Source: Rikenella microfusus (GTDB lineage: Bacteria > Bacteroidota > Bacteroidia > Bacteroidales > Tenuifilaceae). Taken from it: a stretch of 64,000 nt of DNA. The notes under the pieces were generated by a model. It saw only the letters and a program-made list of their open reading frames with translations. It had not been told where the DNA came from and ran no database searches. The stretch spans positions 62,001 through 126,000 of the forward strand of contig DYKO01000007.1 of NCBI GenBank assembly GCA_020722565.1, given 5' to 3'. Positions 41,798-51,299 of this stretch are shown here, piece after piece (within the stretch, counting starts at the first letter, position 1; the number at the start of each line of letters is the position of its first letter). The position numbers were made by a program, and so were the translations under genes.

Positions 41798-42394
41798 CTA
41801 ACACTCCTCCGCCCAATTAAACAGTATGCTTGCGGCAGTGGCCATATCGGGGCCAAAGGTTACTATACCTTCTTCGTGACCAGCCATAACCAAAATACCC
41901 TCCTTTTTCAAATTGGTTTGGTTGTACAACCTTATAATTTCTTTTGCCACTTCTGATGTACCATACTCGGCCTTTTTATCGGTTCGGGGAACTCTGCGCT
42001 GCAATGCGCGCCACATGTTCAAATTGTGAACATGTAAAACAGCCCCTATTGCGGGGTCACAAAGGTATAGAGCGGCATGGGTTAGCGATTCTGAAGATGC
42101 TATTACCGGCCCGATTGAGTCAACAGTGTTGCGATGAATGTTGAATGATGTAACCAGCACCAGATGTTGTACACCTATTTCGATGAACACTCCAGTACCG
42201 CTTCCGGTAATCAGGAACTCATTGCCCGTTATCCTACAACTGATATTACCGTAACCAATGCCTTTGGCATCAACCCCAATAAATCCCTTGCGATGAAGAA
42301 CCTGTCGCCAATAAATGAGATCATCGGTTTGGGGCAGTACAACGGGATCAGTTTTAGTCCAGTTGCAGCTAAATTTGATTACACCATCCTTCAT
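41798..42394 (-). CDS. Class II aldolase/adducin family protein, MtnB- or Ald2-like
   Basis: 198 residues from ATG 42394 (MKDGVIKFSCNW, a typical family opening). ATG 42400 is two codons earlier, and a TTG at 42472 overlapping the mtnA stop would add an implausible hydrophobic leader; a promoter box at 42434-42441 also argues against it. Visible: GIGYGNIS, ITGSGTG, ESLTHAALY (Glu), HVHNLNMW (HxH metal ligands, about 122-124) and AGHEEG (third His). It probably acts on 5-methylthioribulose-1-phosphate made by the adjacent MtnA, either as dehydratase (MtnB) or as an aldolase giving DHAP. Confidence 0.82.
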   Translation of the reverse strand: MKDGVIKFSCNWTKTDPVVLPQTDDLIYWRQVLHRKGFIGVDAKGIGYGNISCRITGNEFLITGSGTGVFIEIGVQHLVLVTSFNIHRNTVDSIGPVIASSESLTHAALYLCDPAIGAVLHVHNLNMWRALQRRVPRTDKKAEYGTSEVAKEIIRLYNQTNLKKEGILVMAGHEEGIVTFGPDMATAASILFNWAEEC

Positions 42395-42433
42395 CTGCAT
42401 TACTCTATTGACACAGCAATTTGTAGCAAAACT

Positions 42434-42441
42434 CAAAACTA
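42434..42441 (-). promoter_or_regulatory. -7 box (TAGTTTTG) inside the mtnA/aldolase junction
   Basis: Exact TAnnTTTG on the minus strand, 34-40 bases before ATG 42400/42394 and downstream of the possible TTG start, so it helps decide the start. No -33 TTTG at proper spacing. Confidence 0.35.
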
Positions 42442-42468
42442 GAGCTAATGGGTAAAAATAAAAAATAT

Positions 42469-43572
42469 TCAAGAACCACCCAGTTTAGCTATCTCATCGC
42501 TTAAGGCATTAACTATACCCTTTTCCGTAATAATTCCGGTAACCAGCCGTGCAGGGGTGACATCAAAAGCATAGTTAATGGCAGGAGTTTCCCTTGGACA
42601 GATGAGCACATCCACCACCTTGTTATTATAAAGACCGCTAACGTAGCGCACCTCATTGGCTGAGCGCTGCTCAATGGGGATTCCAATTCCCCGATAAAGA
42701 TTAAAATCAATGGTTGAGGTGGGAGCTGCTACGTAAAATGGTATTTGGTTATCGAAGGCAGCCAAAGCTTTAAGGTAGGTCCCAATTTTATTGGCAAAAT
42801 CGCCATTAACAGCAATGCGGTCGGCTCCCACAATTACCAGATCAATCATACCGTTTTGCATTAAATGGCCACCAGTGTTGTCGGCTATAAGTGTGTGGGG
42901 AACACCCTCATTGAGTAGCTCCCAAGCGGTAAGTGCCGCTCCCTGGTTTCGCGGTCGAGTTTCATCAACCCAAACATGAACCCTTATCCCTTTACGATGG
43001 GCAAGATATATGGGTGAAAGTGCCGATCCGTAATCGGTAAAGGCCAGCCATCCGGCGTTACAATGGGTAAGAATATTAACCGTATAGCCTCTTTTCCGTA
43101 CTGCAATCTGCTCAATTATGGGTAAACCGTTTAAACCAATACGTTTGCAACTCTCAGCATCGAGGTTGGCAATATGCTGGGAACTGGTAAGGGCCAACCG
43201 AACCCTATCGGCATTAGCCGGTAAATGCATCACCTTCGAAATCATTTGTTCGATACCCCACTTCAGATTAACTGCCGTTGGACGGGTATTCATTAGCTCA
43301 TCGGTGGCTCGTTTTATAAACTCATCGTTTTTACCTGTAGTAAAGGCCTCGCGAATGGTAAGATATACCCCAAATGCACCAGCAACACCAATTAACCCAG
43401 ATCCCCTAACGTGCATGTCGGAAATGGCTGTTACCATTTCCTTATAGGTTGATAGCGTTTCAACCTCAAAACGATGGGGAAGAAAACGCTGGTCTATTAC
43501 CTGAACATCTGCAAATATCGATTTTGCATTATAAACCCAAATGGTTCTAAAGTATTGACCATTTACCTGCAT
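42469..43572 (-). CDS. mtnA: S-methyl-5-thioribose-1-phosphate isomerase
   Basis: 367 residues. It isomerises methylthioribose-1-phosphate to methylthioribulose-1-phosphate. Visible: GVAGAFGVYL, NLKWGIEQM, the catalytic Cys in LTHCNAGWLA (about residue 168), VDETRPRNQGAALTAWEL, and the catalytic Asp in VGADRIAVNGDFANKIGTY (about residue 250). Divergent from the TlpA gene by 136 bases and followed closely by the class II aldolase gene. Confidence 0.93.
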   Translation of the reverse strand: MQVNGQYFRTIWVYNAKSIFADVQVIDQRFLPHRFEVETLSTYKEMVTAISDMHVRGSGLIGVAGAFGVYLTIREAFTTGKNDEFIKRATDELMNTRPTAVNLKWGIEQMISKVMHLPANADRVRLALTSSQHIANLDAESCKRIGLNGLPIIEQIAVRKRGYTVNILTHCNAGWLAFTDYGSALSPIYLAHRKGIRVHVWVDETRPRNQGAALTAWELLNEGVPHTLIADNTGGHLMQNGMIDLVIVGADRIAVNGDFANKIGTYLKALAAFDNQIPFYVAAPTSTIDFNLYRGIGIPIEQRSANEVRYVSGLYNNKVVDVLICPRETPAINYAFDVTPARLVTGIITEKGIVNALSDEIAKLGGS

Positions 43573-43708
43573 CTGATTTAGTATCTATTTAAACATGTCT
43601 TAAAGCACAATCCTAATTCAACTAATTCACATGAAAAGTAAGAATTATATTGGTAAAACTTTGTATCTTGGCATAAAATTTATAGGATAGCCTGTAAAAA
43701 AGAATACT

Positions 43709-44242
43709 ATGAGACAATTGGCTTTAGTTTTCATATTGTTGGTTTTATTTGCTGGCAAAGCAGCTACTCAGGAAATTCAAGTTGGACAAACCGCACCTGA
43801 AATTATTATGACGGGGCCAAATGGCGAGGAATATAAACTATCCTCGTTACGAGGGAAACTGGTGCTGGTTGACTTTTGGGCATCATGGTGCTCCCCCTGT
43901 AGAAAAGAAAATCCGTTACTGACCGAGGTATATAAACGATATAAGGAAGCCTGCTTTACCAATGGCAAGGGGTTCGAAATTTTTAGCGTATCGCTCGACC
44001 TGAAGCGTAACAATTGGGTGGAGGCTATAGAATCCGATAATCTTATATGGAATTATCATGGTAGCGATTTAAACGGCTGGCGAAGCAGTATTGCAAGAAT
44101 GTATAACATCAAGGCAATTCCTATGAATTTTCTTATCGATAGTGCCGGTATTATAATAGCCAAAAATCTGAGAGGTTCTGAGCTAAACTCAACCCTTCGG
44201 AAGTATAAAAAAATCCATTTTTTTATAAAAGATTGTAGGTAA
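43709..44242 (+). CDS. TlpA-like periplasmic thiol-disulfide oxidoreductase
   Basis: 177 residues with a signal peptide (1-20, cleavage near AATQE). Thioredoxin fold with active site WCSPC (about 57-61) in LVDFWASWCSPCRKENP and a cis-Pro region IKAIPMNFLID. Reducing or oxidising role on envelope proteins is likely. First of a compact four-gene unit: AsmA-like gene 3 bases on, then DsbA-like, then a Cys-rich lipoprotein. Confidence 0.92.
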   Translation: MRQLALVFILLVLFAGKAATQEIQVGQTAPEIIMTGPNGEEYKLSSLRGKLVLVDFWASWCSPCRKENPLLTEVYKRYKEACFTNGKGFEIFSVSLDLKRNNWVEAIESDNLIWNYHGSDLNGWRSSIARMYNIKAIPMNFLIDSAGIIIAKNLRGSELNSTLRKYKKIHFFIKDCR

Positions 44243-44245
44243 ATT

Positions 44246-47200
44246 ATGAAAACTACGCACATCGTCAGGAAATCACTAAATATTTTACTCTATCTGTTTT
44301 TAGGATTAATCCTTTTCTTGATCCTATTTATATTAGCTATCAAATTATTTGAGGGGAAGATTACCCAATTAGCCATTCATGAGGTAGAAAAGACCATTAA
44401 GGCCCCCATCAGCTATGGCCAGGTTTCCATTATCCCCTTCAGGGATTTTCCTAATCTTACCGTAAGGATTTCGGACTTTAAGTTAGGACAGCAGTCCGAT
44501 TCGGTTCGGGTTTTCGGGATCGCTCAACTCCCCGACACCCTAATTGGTTTTAAAAATGTGTTTATCTCTATACGAGCATACCCGCTGATACACAACAATA
44601 TACAGGTTGAAGGTTTTGAGCTTAACGGCTTTAGGGCAAACTATGTGGTTGACTCAACCGGACGCAGCAACTTCGACTTTCTAATACCCTCTGATACACT
44701 TCCTGAGCAAAACGATTCATCCGTACAAACCATTCTTAACATCCTGCTAAAAAATCTTACTATAAGCGATATTAACCTCACCTACTTCGATAGCCGCGAA
44801 AATGCTTCGGCAAACATCAACATTTCAAAGCTTCACCTTAACGGAAGGGTAACGGGCGATAGCATTCAGTTTAAAAGCTTTGGCGATGTAGTTCTTAGCC
44901 GACTTACCTATCAGGATTTTCCGGTAAATAAATTAAATAAAGCGGCTCTCAGCTACAGCATCGAGTACGATAATGGTAATGTTACCATCTCATTGGCAAC
45001 CCTCGAAACCGATGGTATTCAGGTAAGGGCAAAGGGAAACGTGGTCCTTTCCGATTCCATTTGGATCGACATGGGTGTTGCCCTACCAAAAATTAATCTG
45101 ATTGAACTTTCGAAGTTTATCCCCGACAGCTTGACACAAAGTTTTGGGATAGACCGGGTTGCAGGGCAAATAGCCCTAAACTCAACCATCAGGGGATACC
45201 TATATGACACGATAATGTTTCCCAGCGTTTTTGTTGATTTTGCTTTAAAAAATGGATATCTGAGAACCACTAAGTATCCCAAGATTAAACGGTTTAATAT
45301 TACCGGAAGCCTTGCCGTTCCCAATACAAACTTTTTAACCACCACATCCATCAGCATCAAGAAGCTAGATATTCAGACAGAGCAAAGTAGTGTGAATTTG
45401 TCGCTAACGCTTAAAAACCCCAACAAACCTGTGTACAACATTCAGGGAAACCTGTTAATTAACCTCGATGAGTTTACTCCGTTGCTTCCCGACAGCACTC
45501 TGACCCAACTTTCAGGAATAGTTGAAGCCGATTTTTATACCAAAGGCAAGCTACCAGAATATCTTGGATTAAGCAGCAGCGATTACTTTATGGCTAACTC
45601 TGGCTTTAATATTAATCTACGAAATATAAGTGCAGCCATCGATTCCATTAACGCTATAACGAACCTAAATGCCGCCATTTCGTTCTCATCGAATAAGCAA
45701 CTCAATATAAACGGACTGGAGCTGCAGCTGCCCGGATATAATCTTAAAGTTACCAATGGGTTACTTAAAGCAACACTTAACGGCGATATATCCTACCCCG
45801 AAAAAATCGACATAAAAGTAGATACACTAAATATTGCCCTAGGCAGCAGCCTAATTGGATTAAAATTTAAGGTGCGTAACCTGCAAAATCCAGTATTCCG
45901 AGCCGATGGCCTATTTAAAGTCAATCTTAATGAAATAAAGTTCTACCTCCCCGACACACTGGTTAGCTACATTACAGGTTTAGCCGAGTTAAAGTTTAAC
46001 ACATATGGCAACCTAAAACTCGATTCGCTCGAACGCGACCTGATGCCTATTATCTTTGAAAATAGCCGGTTTTCAGCTACCGTTACCGATTTCGGCTTTT
46101 CGCTCCCCAACGATACCCTTATTGGTATTGATCATCTCTCGTTTAACATGTCCATGGCCAACGATACCATTAGGCTTAACAATCTTAGCGGACGCTATAA
46201 AGATTTGGAATTCCAATCGGACTCAACCTCTATATGGAATGCTTACAAGACTATAATTCAAGAACAAAAGAACAAAAAACTAATTATTAACACATCACTT
46301 TGGGCTAGCAGGATTGACTACGCCATGTTCCTACCATTTATGGCAGAGGACACCACCACAAATATTGAGGCAGACTCTATCAAAACAGAAACTATAGAAG
46401 ATGATTCATCGTCCAGCTACATGCCTCAATACATTATAAGGGGTATTGCCAAAGTGGATAGGATAAAATACGGGAAGATTCTAATTAGTGATCTTTCTAC
46501 CAAATTCAGGCTCGATGATAGCCTTTACGTGATTGATGATATGCGTTTGAAGGCTTTTGGTGGCACAATGGTTACCTCAGCCATTTACGATACCCGTAAA
46601 GCACCTCTTGAAATAATTGAATTTAAAAACGAATCGAAAAACATTAACATTAAACAGCTTCTTGCAGAAAACGAAGATTTTGAACAAGACTATTTCACAC
46701 ATAAAAACATTGAGGGACTATTGACTGGAACTGTTTTTGGTAGGGTTGTAATGCAGGATACGAATATCTTTTACGAAAAATTTAACCTAATGGGTGATTT
46801 TACCCTTGAGGATGGCGGTATTTACAATTTTGAACCCGCAATGGAATTGTCCAAGTTCACAAACTTAAAAGAACTTGATAATATTGTGTTCCGCACGCTT
46901 AAAACTAAAGTTTTTATTTACAACAATCAGATTTATTTCCCCAAAACCGATATAGTTAGTACAGCCATGGATATGTCGGTTTACGGAATGCAAAGCTTTG
47001 GCGACGATTACGAGTACCATTTTGTAGTTTATCCGGGTGATATGATGTTTGGTAAATCTAAAAAGCTACTTAAGAGGCAGGGACTTAAGGCAGAAGATTT
47101 CGAGGGCGACAACAAGGCAAAACGATCGGGGTTATACCTGGTTGCACTTGAAAGGGGTAAGAATTCAAAGTATAGTTTTGATACCAAGCAGCTACAACGG

Positions 47201-47344
47201 GTAATGAAAGCTACAATTAGGGTTCAGGAACGGGGATTGAACCTTGTATTTCACCCCTATGTAATGAATTTTAGCACCGATTTAGATAGAAAAGAATTCA
47301 AACCGAAAGTTGAAAAAGATGGTAAAAAGGATCAGGCCAATTGA
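44246..47344 (+). CDS. AsmA-like envelope protein
   Basis: 1032 residues. N-terminal membrane helix (about 12-34), AsmA-like start (IKLFEGKITQLAIHEVEKTI), then repeated beta-strand blocks with recurring LPDSTLTQLSG / LPDTLVSYITG / IPDSLTQSFGI segments, each about 160-180 residues apart, so the body is built of repeated modules. A C-terminal charged end follows a conserved block (MSVYGMQSFGDDYEYHFVVY). Likely spans the periplasm. Three bases after tlpA-like; its end overlaps the DsbA-like gene by 26 bases. Confidence 0.85.
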   Translation: MKTTHIVRKSLNILLYLFLGLILFLILFILAIKLFEGKITQLAIHEVEKTIKAPISYGQVSIIPFRDFPNLTVRISDFKLGQQSDSVRVFGIAQLPDTLIGFKNVFISIRAYPLIHNNIQVEGFELNGFRANYVVDSTGRSNFDFLIPSDTLPEQNDSSVQTILNILLKNLTISDINLTYFDSRENASANINISKLHLNGRVTGDSIQFKSFGDVVLSRLTYQDFPVNKLNKAALSYSIEYDNGNVTISLATLETDGIQVRAKGNVVLSDSIWIDMGVALPKINLIELSKFIPDSLTQSFGIDRVAGQIALNSTIRGYLYDTIMFPSVFVDFALKNGYLRTTKYPKIKRFNITGSLAVPNTNFLTTTSISIKKLDIQTEQSSVNLSLTLKNPNKPVYNIQGNLLINLDEFTPLLPDSTLTQLSGIVEADFYTKGKLPEYLGLSSSDYFMANSGFNINLRNISAAIDSINAITNLNAAISFSSNKQLNINGLELQLPGYNLKVTNGLLKATLNGDISYPEKIDIKVDTLNIALGSSLIGLKFKVRNLQNPVFRADGLFKVNLNEIKFYLPDTLVSYITGLAELKFNTYGNLKLDSLERDLMPIIFENSRFSATVTDFGFSLPNDTLIGIDHLSFNMSMANDTIRLNNLSGRYKDLEFQSDSTSIWNAYKTIIQEQKNKKLIINTSLWASRIDYAMFLPFMAEDTTTNIEADSIKTETIEDDSSSSYMPQYIIRGIAKVDRIKYGKILISDLSTKFRLDDSLYVIDDMRLKAFGGTMVTSAIYDTRKAPLEIIEFKNESKNINIKQLLAENEDFEQDYFTHKNIEGLLTGTVFGRVVMQDTNIFYEKFNLMGDFTLEDGGIYNFEPAMELSKFTNLKELDNIVFRTLKTKVFIYNNQIYFPKTDIVSTAMDMSVYGMQSFGDDYEYHFVVYPGDMMFGKSKKLLKRQGLKAEDFEGDNKAKRSGLYLVALERGKNSKYSFDTKQLQRVMKATIRVQERGLNLVFHPYVMNFSTDLDRKEFKPKVEKDGKKDQAN

Positions 47345-47960
47345 GTGGTTAGCCATTGTGTTATCGGCTATACTATTGGTTCTAATAGGGATAAAATCAT
47401 ATAACCTTATAAATGCCAAAAAAAATAGCAGGATTGTTGATGTTACTGCTAGCCCACTTGATATTACTTTTGGTAGCGATACAGCAAAACTTACTCTATA
47501 TGCCTATGTAAGCTATCATTGCGGCTATTGCAGGCTTTTTTTTACCGAGGTTTTCCCAAAACTTCGGGAGGAGTACATTGCAAACGGGAGGGTAAAGTTG
47601 GTTTTAAAACTTGTGGAACATTCAACCAGCGAGGCTCGTTTAAAAGAGGTAAAAACTGCGGTATGTATTAACCGGTACGGTTACTACGAGAAGCTACATG
47701 AACTGTTGGTAACCAATAGTAATGTTATTTATACCGATGAATTTAGTAACATGGTAAACTATTTTATTGATAGCGACCCCATAATTGCAGAGTGTATTCT
47801 TGGCGATGAATCGATGAACTATGTATTGCATATACGCAACGAATTTAATAAATTTGATTTTACAGGTACACCAACATTTGTAATTGCAGGTAAAGTTTAT
47901 AAGGGTTACATGCCATACGATAGTTTTAAAAAGATAATTCAGTACCATTTAAAACAATAA
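47319..47960 (+). CDS. Membrane-anchored DsbA-like thioredoxin-fold protein
   Basis: 213 residues from ATG 47319; a TTG three codons earlier is less likely. One membrane helix (about 6-28), then a thioredoxin_4/DsbA-type domain with active site YHCGYC (CGYC, about residues 65-68) in LYAYVSYHCGYCRLFF, and cis-Pro motif FTGTPTFVIAGKVYKG near 180-195. CxxC plus helical insertion suggests disulfide formation or isomerisation of envelope proteins. Overlaps the AsmA-like gene; the Cys-rich lipoprotein gene is 4 bases on and may be its substrate. Confidence 0.85.
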   Translation: MVKRIRPIEWLAIVLSAILLVLIGIKSYNLINAKKNSRIVDVTASPLDITFGSDTAKLTLYAYVSYHCGYCRLFFTEVFPKLREEYIANGRVKLVLKLVEHSTSEARLKEVKTAVCINRYGYYEKLHELLVTNSNVIYTDEFSNMVNYFIDSDPIIAECILGDESMNYVLHIRNEFNKFDFTGTPTFVIAGKVYKGYMPYDSFKKIIQYHLKQ

Positions 47961-47964
47961 AGCC

Positions 47965-48309
47965 ATGCGAAAAAAGTTATTAGCCACCCCAATCATCCTT
48001 GGCGCCATTCTGGCATTACTAACCTGGGGCTGTAAGAAGGTTGAAGATGATGTATGCCAGCTCTTTGAGCCACCCGAGTGTGAAATAGCTAATGTATGCT
48101 GCCCCCCCGATGGAGGTAATTGCTACTATGAGGTTGGCGATCAAAAGTTTTACTGCGATAAAAGTGGTTGTGCTGAGGCGGAAAACAAGGCAATTGAAAT
48201 TCTTTGCGGAACCGCATCAGTTCAAGGGAAAATGTATGCAAAGGCAGAGCTTCAGCGCCTAACCATACAACTGATTCAACAGGCTAAAATGTATTCGGTT
48301 TGCCACTAG
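47965..48309 (+). CDS. Cysteine-rich lipoprotein, unknown function
   Basis: 114 residues. Lipobox LLTWGC puts the lipidated Cys at 23. Nine more Cys follow in 91 residues, including VCCPP, NCYY, YCDKSGC, ILCG and a near-terminal VCH; ten in all is far above the window's norm. An even number of disulfides would leave one free Cys besides the lipid anchor. No family recognised. Last gene of the TlpA-AsmA-DsbA unit and followed by a hairpin, so it belongs to that unit. Confidence 0.78.
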   Translation: MRKKLLATPIILGAILALLTWGCKKVEDDVCQLFEPPECEIANVCCPPDGGNCYYEVGDQKFYCDKSGCAEAENKAIEILCGTASVQGKMYAKAELQRLTIQLIQQAKMYSVCH

Positions 48310-48319
48310 CAGCGAGCGG

Positions 48320-48356
48320 GAGTGTCCTATTAGCATCCAGCAGCTATAGGACACTC
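48320..48356 (+). terminator. Strong hairpin closing the TlpA-AsmA-DsbA-lipoprotein unit
   Basis: GAGTGTCCTAT (48320-48330) pairs perfectly with ATAGGACACTC (48346-48356), with an inner AGC/GCT pairing. The T-tract after it is weak (TTGCTTTC), so it may be a terminator or an RNA-end stabiliser. Confidence 0.65.
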
Positions 48357-48381
48357 TTGCTTTCATTAAAATTCAGCAGCC

Positions 48382-49920
48382 ATGTTGGTAAAAACGTATG
48401 GAAGCGCTGTACATGGGATAAAGGCTACTACCATAACCATTGAGGTTAGTGTAGGGCAAGGCATTAACTTTTTTCTTGTTGGGCTACCCGATAATGCCGT
48501 TAAGGAAAGCCAGCAGCGTATAATGTCGGCACTGGAAACTAATGGCTATAAATTCCCCAAAAAGCGCATTGTTATTAATATGGCACCTGCCGATATCCGA
48601 AAAGAGGGATCGGCATACGATTTACCCCTCGCCATTGGGATAATGGCTGCATCGGAGCAGATCACATCCGATAACCTACATGAGTACGTTATTATGGGCG
48701 AGCTATCGCTCGACGGATTGATTCAACCCATAAAGGGGGTTCTCCCAATAGCCATTCAGGCTCGCGAAGATGGGTTTAAAGGTTTTATTGTGCCCAAGCA
48801 GAATGCACGCGAGGCTGCAGTGGTTAACAATTTAGAAGTTTATGGCGTTGAGCACATTAAAGAGGTAGTTGACTTTTTTAATGGGAGCAGCAACCTGAAA
48901 CCCACTGTGGTAAATACCCGCGAAGAGTTTTTTGCCCATGCCAATAGCTACGATGTTGACTTTTCCGATGTAAAAGGACAGGAGAATGTTAAGCGAGCTC
49001 TTGAGGTAGCAGCAGCTGGTGGCCATAATATCATCATGATTGGGCCCCCTGGAGCTGGTAAAACCATGTTGGCTAAACGCATACCCACCATCATACCGCC
49101 GCTAACGCTTCGCGAGGCCCTTGAAACCACAAAAATTCACTCGGTTGCTGGGAAAATTGACAGAAACACTTCTCTGATGACCCGTCGCCCATTCCGAAGT
49201 CCTCATCACACCATTTCGGATGTGGCACTGGTAGGTGGTGGGCAGTTCCCTCAACCCGGCGAAATTTCATTAGCCCATAATGGAGTTCTGTTTCTGGATG
49301 AACTTCCTGAATTTAAGCGCTCAGTACTTGAGGTGATGCGACAACCCCTTGAGGATAGGGTAATCACTATTTCACGAGCTAAGTTTACCGTTGAATACCC
49401 AGCCAGCTTCATGCTGGTGGCATCCATGAATCCTTGCCCCTGCGGCTACTACAACCACCCTGAAAAGGAATGCGTTTGTTCGATTGGTGAGGTGCAGAGG
49501 TATCTTAATCGAATTTCAGGGCCACTGCTCGACAGAATTGACATACACATTGAGGTGATCCCCGTGCCATTCGAAAAGCTATCGTCGGGTCCGCCAGCCG
49601 AAAGTAGCACCGAGATAAGGGCACGAGTGGTAAAAGCTCGTCAAATTCAAGAGGAACGATTTATTGAGTGGAGCAATGTCCACTGCAATGCCCAAATGAA
49701 CTCTAAACTCATACGCCAATTCTGCGTATTGGACGAAGCTGGAACCGCCCTTTTAAAAACCGCCATGGAACGTCTCAACCTTTCGGCACGGGCCTACGAC
49801 CGCATTCTAAAGGTATCGCGTACCATTGCCGATTTGGAAGGATCAGATAAAATTATGCCCCAGCACGTGGCTGAGGCAATTCAGTATCGTAGTCTGGACA
49901 GAGAAAACTGGGCAGGCTAA
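48382..49920 (+). CDS. YifB/ComM family Mg-chelatase-like AAA+ ATPase
   Basis: 512 residues, full length. N-terminal Lon-like fold region (about 1-170; [20 protein letters not shown]), AAA+ core with Walker [10 protein letters not shown] (about 219-227) and Walker [11 protein letters not shown] (about 304-313), and a zinc-type [15 protein letters not shown] stretch, then the Mg-chelatase C-terminal domain (about 410-507). ComM-type helicases promote branch migration of recombined DNA. Single gene; its stop overlaps that of the convergent YitT gene by 4 bases. Confidence 0.93.
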   Translation: MLVKTYGSAVHGIKATTITIEVSVGQGINFFLVGLPDNAVKESQQRIMSALETNGYKFPKKRIVINMAPADIRKEGSAYDLPLAIGIMAASEQITSDNLHEYVIMGELSLDGLIQPIKGVLPIAIQAREDGFKGFIVPKQNAREAAVVNNLEVYGVEHIKEVVDFFNGSSNLKPTVVNTREEFFAHANSYDVDFSDVKGQENVKRALEVAAAGGHNIIMIGPPGAGKTMLAKRIPTIIPPLTLREALETTKIHSVAGKIDRNTSLMTRRPFRSPHHTISDVALVGGGQFPQPGEISLAHNGVLFLDELPEFKRSVLEVMRQPLEDRVITISRAKFTVEYPASFMLVASMNPCPCGYYNHPEKECVCSIGEVQRYLNRISGPLLDRIDIHIEVIPVPFEKLSSGPPAESSTEIRARVVKARQIQEERFIEWSNVHCNAQMNSKLIRQFCVLDEAGTALLKTAMERLNLSARAYDRILKVSRTIADLEGSDKIMPQHVAEAIQYRSLDRENWAG

Positions 49921-50804
49921 TGCCTAATTCGTTCAAATCCGCGCCCGTAAACCCCCGTAACCGTTGCAACCGAGATAAAAGCCTCAGAGTCAACCTCCTT
50001 TATTATTTTGTACACATCACTCACCTCGTGTTTTCGCACCAATGATATTAGCACCTTTTGGTGGTCTTTTGTGTACCATCCCATTCCGTCAACCACGGTT
50101 ACGCCACGGTTTATTTCTTTAGTAATGCGATCGGCAATTTCCTGATACTTTTTGGAAAAAATAAAAACCTGTACCGACTGCTTACTACCAGAAAGAACCG
50201 CATCGAGCGAGTAGGCGGTTATAGCCATTGCTACATAGCCATAAACAATGGTTTCAATACGCTTAGCTGGTTCCAGATCGAGCAACACAAGAAAGGATGA
50301 ACCTATAATAAAAACATCGCAGAGCATGATTACCCTACCGGGACTAATGTTACGGTACTTATTAATAATCATGGCAATTATATCGGTTCCGCCCGTGCTA
50401 CCCCCTTGGGTAAAAACTATGCCCAAACCTACTCCCGCAAGCGCCCCCCCTATTATGGCGGACATAAATTTATCGTCCACCACAACAACCTTTATGGTCA
50501 TTTGCAAAAGTGAGAGTAAAAAAGCACCAACGGTGACCCCGAATACGGTTTTAACACCAAAATTTGCCCCAAGCATTTTAATGGCTATGAGTATTAAGCC
50601 AACGTTTATAAGAAAGTAGGTGTAACCCATGGGGAGGCCTGTGGCATAGTAAACCAATGCACCTATACCTGAAACCCCCCCCCCGGTTATTTTATGAGGG
50701 ATCAGAAATGCTGTCCATGACAGTGCATAAAGCAACAGTCCGAACACTATAATGGCATAGGATCGGACTGTTTTAAAAATTTTTGAATCAGTCATTTTTT
50801 CCAA
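49917..50804 (-). CDS. YitT family membrane protein (DUF2179 C-terminus)
   Basis: 295 residues. Five or six membrane segments (about 12-195) with the family pattern [19 protein letters not shown] and [13 protein letters not shown], then a cytoplasmic DUF2179 domain (about 210-290; [19 protein letters not shown]). Function of the family is unknown. It lies 5 bases after the four-helix-bundle gene, so the two are likely cotranscribed. Confidence 0.92.
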   Translation of the reverse strand: MEKMTDSKIFKTVRSYAIIVFGLLLYALSWTAFLIPHKITGGGVSGIGALVYYATGLPMGYTYFLINVGLILIAIKMLGANFGVKTVFGVTVGAFLLSLLQMTIKVVVVDDKFMSAIIGGALAGVGLGIVFTQGGSTGGTDIIAMIINKYRNISPGRVIMLCDVFIIGSSFLVLLDLEPAKRIETIVYGYVAMAITAYSLDAVLSGSKQSVQVFIFSKKYQEIADRITKEINRGVTVVDGMGWYTKDHQKVLISLVRKHEVSDVYKIIKEVDSEAFISVATVTGVYGRGFERIRH

Positions 50805-50809
50805 TCAAG

Positions 50810-51214
50810 CTACTCTTTACTATCATCTTCCTGCTGGCGACGCCTAATGGATTTAACGTAAGAGTTAAGCAAGTAGCTAACCTCGTTAAGGTTGCCCTCC
50901 ATTTCCTCAGCCTGGAACGAATCTAAAAGGCTCAGGTCGGCGGCAAGGGTAATAAAGTACCTGCACTCTTCGAGTGCCTCCTGTGCTGTGGTTAGGAAAA
51001 GAAGTTTTTCCTCGCGTTCCTTCTTCTTGTATCCACCAACAATGTTTGTGGCAATTGCCGTTGCGCTCTCGCATAGCATGTCACCAACAAGAGAGGCCTG
51101 ATTTTCATCGGGGAAAATTTTAACCTGCTGGTAAACATTAAGCACAAACGAGTGAGCTTTCTGCCATACCACCAAATCTTTAAACGATTTGGTTTTGTTT
51201 TCCGATTTCTCCAT
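50810..51214 (-). CDS. Four-helix-bundle protein (23S rRNA IVS/S23 family)
   Basis: 134 residues, all helical. The family start FKDLVVWQKAHSFVLNVYQ and middle ESATAIATNIVGGYKKK are visible. Members are encoded in 23S rRNA intervening sequences or as stand-alone genes in Bacteroidota; function is unknown. Here it stands alone, not in rRNA, 5 bases before the YitT gene and 85 bases after the leuS stop. Confidence 0.88.
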   Translation of the reverse strand: MEKSENKTKSFKDLVVWQKAHSFVLNVYQQVKIFPDENQASLVGDMLCESATAIATNIVGGYKKKEREEKLLFLTTAQEALEECRYFITLAADLSLLDSFQAEEMEGNLNEVSYLLNSYVKSIRRRQQEDDSKE

Positions 51215-51299
51215 ATTGTAATCCTTTTTTAAAGTAAAAAATGAAATTTAAGGGTTTACTAAAATTAGGCAATTTTCATCGACCTACAAATATTTTTTA

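Noticed and set aside
42395-42472. TTG start extending the class II aldolase by 26 residues
   Set aside because: It gives an odd hydrophobic leader on a cytosolic enzyme, and a promoter box lies within it.
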